Positions 43,004-64,000 of a stretch of DNA of 64,000 nt are shown here, piece after piece. Both the position numbers and the translations under genes were made by a program. The DNA comes from Datnioides undecimradiatus. Its lineage: Eukaryota > Chordata > Actinopteri > Lobotiformes > Datnioididae. The stretch is taken from NCBI GenBank assembly GCA_008933995.1, contig WARS01003734.1, positions 298,099 to 362,098 on the forward strand, given 5' to 3'. The notes under the pieces are model-generated. The model did no database searches, had not been told where the DNA came from, and saw only the letters and a program-made list of their open reading frames with translations. Every line of letters starts with the position of its first letter. The first letter of the stretch is position 1.

Positions 43004-44451
43004 ATGTCCGGTATCCAGAACCTCCAAACTTTTGGTGAGTCATTTTTATCAAACTGAGCTGGTGAGACAAGGTGGGGGAAGGGCGAGTGTTGTCGAAGCT
43101 AATGCTAAGCTTCCAGGCAGACCTCGACGTTTAATACAGTTTGTAGCAGTTTTGACTACTTGGCGAAATGTTTTTCTTTGAGTAACCGATTTGAGTTAAA
43201 TGTGTCATTAGTAATTAATTCTCCTGTGTTCAGATTTGACAGTCTGGGTTTGATGGTTTCGATCGACTAGCAGGCCTTTGCTAAGCGTCAAACGGCCGCC
43301 ATTAGGCCTACTTTAGCTAACGTTAGCAATTCGTTAGCTTATTCTTCAGATTTTGAAGAAAATCGTATTGACGCCTGAAGAATAGAACTCTTATCTCATT
43401 TAGTCGGCCAGTATATTAACGTTAAGTTTAAATTTATGCAGTAAATATGAAAGTTGCTGTGTCATGTCTGTCGCTGTCTTTCCTTTTTTTGATGGCTTCA
43501 GGGTATCGCTTAGCATTGGTTAGCTAACACTGCATGTAAGCTGTTAAGCTGTATATTTAGCATTGCGCCTGCGCAGTTTATCTGAAATATGATCCTTCCA
43601 AAGAGATCTGCCAGATGACAACACAGGGAAGATGGAGAGCTGATATGGCAGTGTTGTCTTTAGTACAGGCGTAGGGAACATGGGCTTGATGGGGTGTTTA
43701 TTTATCTTACCACCACCTGGCTCAAAGGTGGTAAAGTAAGCAATCTAAAGTAATATAACATATGGGTTAGATATGGAGCTGCTGACAAGTATCTGTGAAT
43801 TTGAGTCCATCTGTTCTGATGACGTCTTCTACCTCTTTAGACCCCTTTGCTGATGCAACTAAGGGTGATGACCGCCTCCCAGCCGGGACAGACGACTACA
43901 TCCACATAAGAATCCAACAGCGGAACGGCAGGAAGACCCTCACCACTGTCCAGGGCATTGCTGCCGACTATGACAAGAAGAAGCTAGTCAAGGCTTTCAA
44001 GAAGGTACAGCCCTGGGTTGGGGTCTGTTAAAATGCTTTTGTCATACACCCCCAATTGCCTAATATATCTGTATTAGTTGGTGGTGTTTGTGGCACCCTG
44101 CCAGCTTTTCATTGTCCTAGCGTTCTGACCGTTCTTGCACTGACTCATTGTTTATGTGCTTTTGATTTCCAACAGAAGTTTGCTTGCAATGGGACAGTGA
44201 TTGAGCACCCAGAGTATGGTGAAGTGATCCAGCTTCAGGGAGACCAGCGTAAGAATATCTGCCACTTCATCATGGAGGTAGGTGTAGCCACAACATTCAG
44301 GTGGTGGTCAGGGTGTACGACCGAACTGGGTTTTACTCCTGTTACTGAGGGGAAGTGGCGACTTAAGGTTGAGGGTCGCTTTACTTAATCCCTTTTTTCT
44401 CTGCAGGTTGACCTGGCCAAGGAGGAGCAGCTCAAAGTCCACGGCTTCTAG
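43004..44451 (+). CDS. eif1: Eukaryotic translation initiation factor 1 (eIF1/SUI1)
   Basis: Four exons, 43004-43034, 43841-44004, 44176-44277 and 44407-44451, sum to 342 nt and 113 aa, the exact family length. Landmarks are MSGIQNLQTFDPFADA, DDYIHIRIQQRNGRKTLTT, KKKFACNGTVIEHPEYGE, QLQGDQRKNICHFI and the C-terminus KVHGF. eIF1 binds the 40S subunit near the P site, keeps the scanning complex open and rejects non-AUG or poor-context starts. Its own start codon is in a poor context (C at -3, T at +4), a known device for self-regulation. The promoter has CRE and TATA-like boxes. The eif1 and eif1b paralogues are nearly identical, so the symbol rests on the spliced structure; EIF1B would be the alternative. 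Confidence 0.96.
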
Positions 44452-44850
44452 AAGCTGCTAGCAGTCCTCTCCCCTTCTCTCCTTGAAGGCCATTAACCCC
44501 CCTACCCCCTCCTTCCCTCCCCTCCTCCTATGTGCTGCTGTTGCTCTTCCTCTCCCCCCTTGCAGCCCCACCAGCTCCTATTAGCTAACACGTGAATTAC
44601 CTCTGACAAACATGGGACTCTGTAACACCATCGCCCCTCTACAACACCAGGGGGCAGGCTCGCTCTCACGAAGATGCACCACTGCAGCTCCACACAACAT
44701 CAGGGATGAGTGGTGATGACCCTCCCACACACACTTCCTCCTTCCTTTCCCCCTTGTTTATTTCCTTTTTAATTTTCTTTTTAGGTTCTTGTGCCACAAT
44801 TAGAGGCACCGTTTCGTGTAACATTTTTGTTTTGTACTTCAAGGTGTTTC

Positions 44851-44856
44851 AATAAA
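44851..44856 (+). terminator. eif1 polyadenylation signal
   Basis: AATAAA in GTGTTTCAATAAAACG, 400 bp after the eif1 stop. The intervening 3' UTR is C- and T-rich (CCCCCTACCCCC, TTTCCTTTTTAATTTTC). Confidence 0.85.
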
Positions 44857-44869
44857 ACGATGAGTGTCC

Positions 44870-46790
44870 ATATGTTGGAGTGGAGTGGTGTCATGGGGAA
44901 CGGGGTTGCGGGCTGGGTGTGTATAGAAAGATCATAGACTTAATGAGTGTTTGTGGCTGAAGTGGGAAACTGTCAGGAGAACAAAGGCTGCAGGTGAGAG
45001 GAGGGAAAAGAATTTGTTAAATCTTTGCTGCAGGACAAGTTTCTGTAGTTTGCCAACATGACTGACTTCCCTCTTTTCGGTCTGCTTCACTGTCCCACGC
45101 TGCAGTTTACATACCCAGCTGTCTGCTCTCAGGTTACAGAGCAGGGAGGGTGCAAAGTACAGACCTTCTCCGCCATCCTGTCCAGCTAATTTGGATTTTT
45201 TTTTTTTTTTTATTTAATGACACATTTTTCAAAATTCTTTTTTTTTTTTTGTTTTTTTTGGCCGTTTGAAGTATTAAAGTGGTCAGTGGTGGTCTTACTT
45301 TGGTCAGAGTGAGGCCTGTAATATGGCCTGCGGTTATGGACACTTGAATCTTTATCTTACCGTAATATAATGCAATAATTTATAAACGTTAATAAGATGT
45401 GGTGATGCTGAAGTGATACAGTAAAGATCAAAGCCATGGCCAGGTCATACTGTGCTCCTATGACTGAAGGTGATGGAGAGCAAGCCTGTTTTGCAAAATC
45501 CATATTTGGTTCAATAAAATTTCTGTAGTTGAGAAGCATGTCCTGTTTTTCTTCTAACACGTGTGGGTAGTTTCACTGGTACTTGGTACGTGAAAATACT
45601 CTGAATATTTCTGTTAAATTATTCAGTTACTCTGTTTCTGATTCCACCAGTGTGATTTTACAAAAAATGAAAATAAGTGAGATCAATTCAAAGTAGTTTC
45701 TACATATAAACCAGATGTAGATGCTTATGTTCTTTCACATTTAATATTTTGAACATAATTCATTGTACATTAACATGCAAAACGAGGAGACCTTGTGTAG
45801 GTTTGATTAATTCTTGCCATTTCTAAGCTGGTTGGAATCAGTAAAGTGTAAAATATCATTTATAAGAACTTAACTCTTAATTTAGCCTTGACTTTAAATG
45901 TTTTAAATATTGTCTAACAATGGGGTTTTTCCGATTCGCGTCACTTTAGCTCACCAGGCTTATTTTCCCATTCGCACTGCCAACAATGCATTTTGTCCGT
46001 TCCGGGGACCCTTCCGCCTCCATGGCAACGCAACTAGCGCCATCGCTAATCCCGTTTGTTTACAGCAGCTGCAGGCGGCAGTGCCTGCTCGCTTTCTACA
46101 ATTGACGATAAACAGGAAAAATCTAATTTTAATCAAAATAATCTAAAGTTTTTGTCTAATAAACAACATGGGTTTATGACGTCAGAGGAGCGCACGGAAC
46201 GGTAACCATTCCTCTCAATGAGCACTGAGCTAATTTTACTGCTAACAGCTACATGTTTACTGGGTTATGGGATATTATGGAAACCACTGGGGCAACGGAT
46301 ATGAGTAACGTTAACGTTACGTTTCCACCACTGAAAACTGGAGATATTAAACGGATAAACAAATAATAACCTTTCATTTGTTTTGTCCAGGTTGCAAAGC
46401 GTTGGCTAGCTAGCTGATGAAGCTAATTGCTAACTGCCCATAACACTGTATTGTAAGTGGTGGAAACAGAATTTAACTAAGATCCTTTTTTTTAAGTAAA
46501 ACAATATTAGATGAATCTATCACAAGTAAAGTTGTGCCTTCTTATTTATTCATCCCGACACGACAAATAAAATACTCTTAAATAACATTTAACATACCAA
46601 CCCACTCATAGCTTGCTGGTTTGCATAGAGATCGTCTGATCACACAAAAATATTACATACATCAATCTTACATATATATCTGCACATGTAGATCAAAGCA
46701 GGAAATGAACAACTAGAATTATTCGGGTTTTAACTGGACTCATTTCCCCCCGTCAGCATTTGCAGATATGACGTGAGCCCTGTCACAGTT
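44870..46790. other. Intergenic between eif1 and the Cys-rich gene
   Basis: No gene is recognised. Two poly-T tracts lie at about 45197-45211 and 45238-45250; they read as A-runs on the minus strand, perhaps a decayed retroposon tail. The segment 45990-46200 is less AT-rich and contains CCATGGCAACG. It may include the promoter of the downstream gene. Confidence 0.4.
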
Positions 46791-46813
46791 CAGTGTCCTC
46801 CCAGATCAAGACA

Positions 46814-48203
46814 ATGCAAGTAAGCATGAATACTTTTACCTGGAGCCCAGTCAGTGAATGTTCTCACAGCTCCTCTCTGTCAGATGGAGGTAAATGTGTC
46901 ATTGGTTCTGTTTCTCAGGTGCTGCCTGTCTGGGGGCTTGCCATCCCCCTCCCTGCAGTGCTGATGATTACTCTGAGCCTTTACATGATCGTCCTCGGGA
47001 TCGGGCTGTGGATCCGGTCCTGCCTCAAGGTTGGTGCTGCAGGTCCAGTCACTGTTGTCAACAAGACAAGGAGGCCTTTCACCTTATTACAGTTCAGAAA
47101 ATGTAAAATGAATAAAATGCCTTATTTACTGCAACACTGCACTGGACTTAGAAGCACAGATGAAGAATGTGGACTTTCTTATACGTGAAACAAGATCAGC
47201 TGATCATCACTGGCTGTTTACTGGAATCATAATACAGATACGATAATGTTGCTTTTGTAGAGAAACTTCACCCTTTGTCTTCAGAGTGTCTGGATTAGAA
47301 ATAGTGACAGTCAGAATGACACAGGTGTTTTCACTGAACCATCTGCTGAGCATCGTACCTGTGACTTTAGGGTTTTTCTTGTTTGCATATAAAAGATCAG
47401 TAGGAACTAACGATGCAATCAGATTTAGTTAAAACAGAAGCTGGAAATATGATTTGAATTAGTTTGAAAGTCACCAAAACAGTGTTGTGTATTAGTTGGG
47501 TTTATATTTAACAGCATCCCTGTTTGTCACCACACACACACGAATGAGTAAAATGTGCTGAGTCATGCTTTGTTTGTGCTCTCCCTTTAAAGGACCGCTG
47601 TTCCTCAGACTGTGGCGACTGTTGCCCAAACATTTCCTTATGTGATCAGTGCTTCAGGTTGGCGGAGATCTGTGACTGTCCTCTGCCAACTGTGCGCTCG
47701 TGTTGGAGCAAATCGTGCCCTTCTCCTTCTGTAAGTGACCCACAAACAGCAAAACAACCAATCAAACTGTGTTTTTCTGACACTGCTGACCACTTTCCAA
47801 AGCAGAACATCAGATCTGTTCAATAAAGTAAATATTGACTTAATTTCATTTTATTCTGCTCTGAACACACCTGCAGGGAGAGACAGCAGGCTCTGTACCA
47901 TAGAAACAAGGTTCTTGTTTGCAGGGTGTTTCTCTCAACGCGTCTCTGTGTGATCACACGCAGACTCAGAGGTTTTCACCTAAAATGCGCCTGTAAAACA
48001 TTGTTGAGTTGTTGCTGACTCTGCTGTGGCAGCAGCGCCTGTTGGCTGAAAACGCCTCAGAGAAAGTTTAAACACCTGATCTCAGTGAACTGAACTGACT
48101 GATGTGTTTTCCACAGTGTGTCAAATGGGACTGCGCCTGCACCTGCCAGCCCCCAGAGTGTGACTCCTGTAACTGCCTCTGCTTCGAGATCAGGATCAAG
48201 TAG
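46814..48203 (+). CDS. Small cysteine-rich single-pass membrane protein, unrecognised
   Basis: Four coding exons, 46814-46819, 46919-47029, 47593-47730 and 48117-48203, all in phase 0, make 342 nt and 113 aa. The first coding exon gives only Met-Gln, with A at -3. Residues about 5-34 form one strongly hydrophobic helix (GLAIPLPAVLMITLSLYMIV), followed by RSCLK at the membrane edge. The rest holds nearly all of the 19 cysteines, in pairs such as CDC, CAC, CTC, CNC and CLC, and ends FEIRIK. There is no cleavable-looking signal peptide separate from the helix. The layout fits an anchored, palmitoylated or metal/disulfide-rich tail, but I know no family name and claim no function. The consistent phases and clean splice sites make a real gene very likely. 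Confidence 0.8.
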
Positions 48204-48995
48204 AGGACGAGGAGGGAGGACGATGCACTGTGGTGTGTCTCTATGAGGGAGTCCACAGCAGAGAGGAGGCGTGATGAAAGGACCTGCAGTGAAGGTGACA
48301 GGGACTCTGCATCGTACAGCAGCGTCTGCACGCCATTGTCATCATTTCATCTTTTCACCATTTCCATTTTCATCTTCTTGAGCTGTCTCTACAGAGGATG
48401 AACAGGTGCTGACATCAGACTGTAAATATAAACCACAGAAGCAGGCTCCCTCCTGTTAGTGTTTGTATATAGCAGACATGATCTGGGTTCCTGCAGCCTC
48501 CTGTACATGTTTATTCCTTATTATCATTACTTTACACTGTACTTGAGGAGGAGCCTGTGTTTAAAATAGAAACTCTCAGAACCTGGACCACAAAGACAAG
48601 TGTGAGGTGTTTTACTCACTAATTGTTAAATGACACAGTAAAACAATCCCGACATCAGCTGACAATGTGTGTTCACACATCTCCCAAAGTGTTTTTAAAC
48701 TCAGCAAACAGACACGTGAGTTCATTTTGATTAAAACACTGTAAACTGGTGTTTGCTCAGGCAGGAGGAAGTGTCCTACAGGCCTTCACTCTGACTGATC
48801 ACCGGTCTGATCCAACTGGTTTCTCATCCCTCTGATGCTGCTGGAAGTGCCTCTAACAAGCGGTTCATTAATTAATAAGAATATATTTTGGAAAAGTAAA
48901 CAAACGCTGCTCTGACAGGACGACGAGCATTCGCTGATTCACATGTGGTGAAATCTGTGTTAGCTTTGTTAGTTTTTCATGAAGTTTGTCGCTTG

Positions 48996-49001
48996 AATAA
49001 A
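48996..49001 (+). terminator. Polyadenylation signal of the Cys-rich gene
   Basis: AATAAA in GCTTGAATAAAACC, about 790 bp after the stop codon at 48201-48203. Confidence 0.55.
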
Positions 49002-49083
49002 ACCTTAATGTTAGCCAATGTAAAAGTTATCTAAAGTAACTTTTCTACTGACTTTTATATTTTTATATTCTGTTTCTAAAAGT

Positions 49084-49089
49084 TTTATT
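49084..49089 (-). terminator. Candidate polyadenylation signal for the minus-strand gene at 49.6-51.3 kb
   Basis: TTTATT on the plus strand is AATAAA on the minus strand, about 500 bp past that gene's stop. It lies within 100 bp of the convergent signal at 48996, so the two 3' ends nearly meet. Confidence 0.4.
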
Positions 49090-49584
49090 AAACTCTGAAA
49101 TGTTTTAAAAAAGGATGCGTCAGTTTGAGTTTATATCCGGAGTCTCTGACCACGTGAGCTCTGTCCTTTCTGTCCCACAGTTACTCTGTAGATCAGGATT
49201 ACTTTCCGTCTCCATGTCAATTGAAGAAATTGATATTTTAGCTCATAACAATTAGATTATATTGTAAGAAGTTGTAAAATGTCCCAAAAACTGGAAAAAC
49301 ACAACAATGTCTTTTCACAAATGTAATTAAATTTACAAAAATCTGCACAGTTTGCACATGTGTTTGCCCGGCTTTCACTCTGTAACAAGTTCCAGCAACA
49401 ACTTTGGTCCCAAGATGCTCAAAGTTCAAACAATTTAAAACCATGTGACTGCAGAGGAAACTTAAAATGACTCTTAGCCAGAGCAGCCTGTCATGTTGCT
49501 CCATCCTCAGGACAAACCATCATCTCAACAGACAGGAGTCATGCATGTGCGTTCATCATGTGTTGAAGTCAGTGTTAATGTGTG

Positions 49585-51281
49585 TCAGTAGAGTCTCAGA
49601 GCAGTGCAGTCTGTCTCCCAGCGCCGAGTCGCCCACAGCAGCTTGTCTCTGGACCGTCTGCTGGGCCTGCCTGGACTGGCCGTCTGCCTCTGTTCACCTG
49701 CACAGGTGAATGAGATTCATTATGCACATTTCACTTTAAATAGAGGGTCTACCAGTAATTATATGATAATCTTATATATGAAACCCACAAAGTGAAACAA
49801 GGATGTAACACTAACACTCTGTTACAGGTTATGTTGTTTAATTTTGATATTTCCTGGAAAATCAATTGTTTATGGATGAAATGACCAGATTAGAGTGTTA
49901 AAATGCTTGAACGGTGATATTCACATCAATTCTACCCATGCTGTTGCTCATATTCATAATAATATTTGATATTTCTGTGTGTTTGCCTCAAATTTAAACG
50001 GGGTGTTGCAGTTCCTCTTTGTGGCCACTTGGGGCAGTAAACGCACGAGTCCATACACACTCACGTGACCTGTCAGCCTTCCACGTGCTATAAAGGCATG
50101 TAAAGGCAAATGAAAATGGATCCAACAACCACCAAGCAGCACATGCTGCATATTGTTTGAAACAAAATGTAAATAATGAAATTATGAATCCATAAAAAAT
50201 AGCTTTAACGTGAATGTGTGGGAGCTGTATAAATGCTCTTTGTGCTCAGGGGCCTTTTCTTTATTACAGCATGCTGGTAGTTACACATGTCAGTCTCATG
50301 CTTTGATCACTGATGTGTAACTGAAGCCAGGTAACTGATGTCAGGTGTAACTGTGACCCCACAGATCACTCTGAGTGTCAGGGAACCAGGGTAATTGTCC
50401 CAGTTCAAACCAACTGAATGGTCCTCTCTCTCCTCACTGATGTAGAAGCCATGCAGTGCGCACACGACCTGTCAGTATGTCGTGTTGGTGCCACTGTGTC
50501 GGCCGGCCGCCGGCCAGCTGAGTCGAGCCGTCTGTTGCTGGCGGTGTGTGCTCTGCGCTGGAGGTGGTCCAGTACTCAGATGGATCCTGTGGGTTGGTGA
50601 TCTCTCTGACGGCCTGGCCGCTGCGATACCGAGCCCAGTTCTCCGCCTTTGTGTCGGCCCTCTGGAGCAAAACACACAATAACCAGTAACTCCATCCAGT
50701 CAACAGAAAAATCATATAATCTCATTCTAATTAAAGGTCCCCTGTGGATTTTTCTGATAAACAAACAAAACTTATATTTACATGTACTGTAAACAATGCA
50801 AAAACTGTTAAAACCATATAAACACATTAAAGGGATGCATGGAGTGACTGTGATGTGACTCCTGATGGTATAGACATACTGGAGTGATGTGTTTGGGGCT
50901 ATGCACGTCTTTGGTGTGTGACTGCGGCGGGCGCTGCAGCCACATGGTGTCGTCGCTGAGACCCAGACGGCTCTGGTGCTGCGAGGGGAAGCTGGGGTCT
51001 CTCAAGTGGAAGATGAGGGGGCGACCGTCAGACGCCATCCCAGAGAAACTCTGACAAACATGAAGAGACAAAATGATGAAGAGGCTGAGAACAAACCTCA
51101 GGCTGGTTCACCTGACTCTAACATCAGTCACCTGGTGGTGGGTGGTGGTGTAGCAGGGTGCTGTGTCACCCAGGTGTAGGGTGCTTTGATGCAGATGCCT
51201 CGGTCTGGGCTTCCTCGCTTTACTTTGACACCGGCAACCGTGGTGGACCAACCTCTGGTCAGCGTCCATCAGACTGTTCAT
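49585..51281 (-). CDS. Unrecognised Pro/Ser/Thr-rich protein, possibly ciliary
   Basis: Exons (minus strand, 5' to 3'): 51132-51281, about 50880-51050, 50469-50661 and 49585-49697. Taken this way they give a 208-aa frame with phases 0, 0, 1. The last three exons are well supported: MASDGRPLIFHLRDPSFPS, DDTMWLQRPPQSHTKD, RADTKAENWARYRSGQAVRE, ITNPQDPSEYWTTSSAEHTPP, WHQHDILTG and LLWATRRWETDC. The first exon is uncertain: with the second exon starting 2 nt further in, another frame gives KAPYTWVTQHPATPPPTTS, which looks more protein-like and would need a start further upstream. A candidate 5' exon lies at 52285-52335. The style (short, Trp/Tyr/Pro motifs, no domain) recalls axonemal inner-lumen proteins, but that is a guess. 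Confidence 0.6.
50715..50860. repeat. Possible MITE/SINE relic within an intron
   Basis: TTAAAGGTCCCCTGTGGATT followed by AT-rich sequence resembles the start of a common fish interspersed repeat. No matching opposite end is clear. Confidence 0.25.
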
Positions 51282-52284
51282 GTTGACCCCTCAGCCAAAG
51301 CTGCAGAGGGCAGGGACGAGGAAATGCAGAAAATATGTGCACAGTCAGAAACCACTTGGTATGCTGAGTCTGCGCGTGGATGGAGTACTGAACAGGCGCA
51401 GGGTCAAACATGTGACTGTAAACAGAGACACAAAAACAGCACAAAGAGACACAAAACAAGTATAAAAAGACACAGAGAGTAAACGACAAAGTGTTGTCCG
51501 TGGAGCTGCTCGCACTGTTTGGATGTTCATGTGTGACACGTCGCGGTTACACTCCAGCTCAGATACATTAGAAACTGACCTCTGCAGCTTCACCTGCTCG
51601 ATCCTTCAACTATTTCTGTGTCCAGTGACTGTTTTCAGCAGTGAAACAGTCCAGATGCATGAGGCTAATCCTACGCTTCAGTCTTGGTTTCATGCTGCTG
51701 TGTTTAACAGAAACTCAGTGTGGAAGCAGTTTCTCTGGACCTGGGGCATGCACCATCATTAAGTATATAGCTTAGTTTTCTTCTGCAGTTATAAGCTGAA
51801 CAATTTATCTGATTGTTATTATCTACTACTGAAAATATTCAGGGTATATGTAATTATTATTGTTTCTGTCACTATATTATTAGTATTTCTTGCAGCTCTC
51901 TCTTCAATAAAATTAAAAATAGTATTATTTAATGCGCTGTATACTCTGTGTTTGGATTTTCAAAATAAAATTAAAACCTGTGTAAACAACATATATTTAA
52001 TTATGATCCACTTTCTGTTGCACCTGATAAAAATATAACAGTCATTAATGAACAACTTTCATCTATCAGTGATTTTAAAAACCCTGACGACTTTGACTCA
52101 GTCTGAAGTTAATCAGGTGGAGATCTGAGAGATGTCGTTAACCTCCATGTGTTGAACACACATCACAGATCACAGACATTAAAACATTTTAGACACGTGT
52201 AACAGAACAGAGTGAACTGAAAGTTGAACCAGCAGAAAGAAATGTAGTAAAATCACTGACAATATCTTCTTCACCTGTTCTTAC

Positions 52285-52337
52285 TCACCTGAGCTGAGTC
52301 AGGCTGCCTCAGGTAGAAACTCTGTCGCCATGGTGAC
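52285..52337 (-). other. Candidate first exon with an X-box-like motif
   Basis: The minus strand reads GTCACCATGGCGACAGAG... and ends CTCAGCTCAG before a GTGAGT donor. The palindromic GTCACCATGGCGAC (52324-52337) fits the RFX X-box with one mismatch and overlaps an ATG. As written the ATG frame stops after ten codons. Deleting one T of the TTT run would give FYLRQPDSAQ running to the donor, so a single-base sequencing error is possible. It would be the 5' exon of the 49.6-51.3 kb gene. Confidence 0.35.
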
Positions 52338-52489
52338 GAGAAAACAATGTGACTTTCAAACAGGAATATGATGCAAGGGTCCAGGTTTACTTATGACATG
52401 TTTGTTGATCTTCAGAGAAGCTTTTGATCTGATTCTGACTCTTGACTGTTGTTATTCTACTGTAAAATCTAAAAGCTGCTCATAGTACA

Positions 52490-52620
52490 CTAATGGAAAG
52501 TAACTAAGTACATTTACTTGAGTACAGTACTTAGATACAGTCCTACAGTAGGGCTACTTGTACTCTACTTAAATATTCCCATACTCAAGTACATATTTCC
52601 ACATTTAAATAGTTACCAGG
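52490..52620. mobile_element. Teleost interspersed repeat (TAACTAAGTACATTTACT type)
   Basis: GGAAAGTAACTAAGTACATT, then ACTTGAGTACAGTACTTAGA and TACTTGTACTCTACTTAA, is a motif series I associate with a very common fish non-autonomous DNA transposon, probably hAT-like. It is a partial, non-coding copy. The class is from memory. Confidence 0.45.
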
Positions 52621-53029
52621 TATATAAACTAGTTATCTTTCAGATTAAGATTGAGATTAGTATCCATAAACACAGCCACAGGATAAAAGTACTGTCTACA
52701 TGTAAATGCATTAATAATAATGAACAAATAATAAATTCTATAAAAGTGACTGTGGCAACGCTCCATAAAGATTTATTCCATTATTTCCACTTTTCCCCCT
52801 TTTTCTTTACCTCAGTAAACTGACTTCTTCTTCTTCCTCATTTGTCGGTGATCACCTGGGCAAATTTAATTGCTTTTAAATATTTTTATTCTTGTTGTTG
52901 TGAAATCTCTCATTTGATCCCCATTTTGATATTACGCCCTGATTTTGATATTTGAATCATTAATTCCATTTGAATCATTATTTTATTTTTGATATTTAAT
53001 TTATACTTGATTGCTATATTTATATTTGT

Positions 53030-53140
53030 TATGTTTGATATTTGTTATATTTGGTATTGTGTGTATTCATGTCCTTTCTGTTAAGCGAACTGAAAAGCTA
53101 CTGTTATTGGGATCAATAAAGTATCTATCTACTGAGTACT
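53030..53140 (+). repeat. LINE 3' tail
   Basis: TGTTATTGGGATCAATAAAG followed by TATCTATCTACT is the usual 3' end of a fish non-LTR element with a (TATC)n tail. Upstream sequence is too decayed to assign. Confidence 0.5.
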
Positions 53141-53379
53141 TTCAATTCAATTTACACTATTATATTATTACTATTTTAAAGACATTAACTTTATACAACG
53201 CACGATATCTCTTTAATTTCAGGTTTGTGTCTGGATCATTGTGTCTTTTATTCTTTTCACTGTGTATTATCTATAAAACGATAGGAGAGTGCCTCGTGTC
53301 TGCATTGCGTCACAGATCTTATGGGTTATATGATAAATGCTGAATAAATATTTTAATGTTGTTGGTTTGATTGATTTGA

Positions 53380-53558
53380 TTGATGAGAGGGACACCGGCA
53401 ACGCCCCCTTCCGGTCGCAGGCGGAACTGCCGGAGACACCAGCGCTCGCGCATCCATCTTCATCCTGGTCCTCCTCCTCCTCCTCGGTTCTGACGTAAAC
53501 AACAAGCCGTTTGATTGATTCTTTTTCTAAGGTTAAAACCTGTTTCTGCTCCGTCCAA
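53380..53558 (+). promoter_or_regulatory. fus promoter / 5' UTR
   Basis: A GC-richer block contains CCCCCTTCCGGTCGC (ETS-type core), a CTCCTCCTCCTCCTC pyrimidine tract and TGACGTAA (53491-53498, CRE-like), with no TATA. The ATG at 53559 follows within 70 bp of the CRE-like site, so that site may lie in the 5' UTR. Confidence 0.45.

Positions 53559-64000
<10,442 letters not shown>

Larger units (their letters stand above)
51282..53340. other. 5' flank of the minus-strand gene and spacer before fus
   Basis: No complete gene is seen. The region holds the candidate 5' exon and X-box-like site at 52285-52337, transposon relics at 52490-52620 and 53030-53140, and otherwise AT-rich sequence. Confidence 0.4.

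Overview
The window is nuclear genomic DNA from a ray-finned (teleost) fish. The evidence is spliced genes with short GT-AG introns, vertebrate-specific proteins, AATAAA polyadenylation signals, abundant (GT)n microsatellites and typical fish retroposon tails. It reads as ordinary single-copy chromosome. I see no CRISPR, operon, viral, plasmid or rRNA/tRNA content.

Layout, left to right. (1) 3.3-10.4 kb, plus strand: ubald2, a three-exon UBA-like gene with a CCAAT-box promoter. Its last exon appears frameshifted. (2) 14.1-25.6 kb, minus strand: a 19-exon, 881-codon gene that I recognise as qrich2 (sperm flagellum). Its introns are rich in simple repeats, including a 1.3-kb block with no adenine on the plus strand. 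(3) 28.8-32.9 kb, minus strand: mfsd11, a 13-exon MFS/UNC93-like transporter of 454 aa. (4) 35.0-36.3 kb, plus strand: srsf2, an SR splicing factor of 217 aa, head-to-head with mfsd11 and with an intron in its 3' UTR. (5) 43.0-44.5 kb, plus strand: eif1 (113 aa), with a CRE/TATA promoter. (6) 46.8-48.2 kb, plus strand: a 113-aa cysteine-rich single-pass membrane protein I do not recognise. (7) 49.6-51.3 kb, minus strand: a roughly 200-aa Pro/Ser/Thr-rich protein I do not recognise, possibly ciliary. (8) 53.6 kb to the window end, plus strand: fus, 12 exons, cut by the window edge in the RGG region just before the zinc finger.

The ubald2-qrich2-mfsd11-srsf2 cluster matches, from memory, the neighbourhood of human 17q25. 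That supports these names over the paralogues UBALD1/C16orf96. Three of the genes encode RNA or translation regulators known to control their own expression (srsf2, fus, eif1), and the sequence features needed for that control are visible here.

Exon models were built by hand from splice sites, reading-frame continuity and remembered family sequences. For qrich2, mfsd11, srsf2, eif1, fus and the Cys-rich gene, every junction keeps the frame and the totals are exact multiples of three. That makes the models trustworthy and the sequence quality good. Mobile-element traces include a 5'-truncated LINE nested in an older dispersed repeat that has a close copy 20 kb away, a 373-bp MITE with 20-bp inverted ends, and a tandem array grown from the end of another dispersed repeat. 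I found no clearly novel molecular system. The best candidates for follow-up are the two unrecognised genes at 46.8-51.3 kb.
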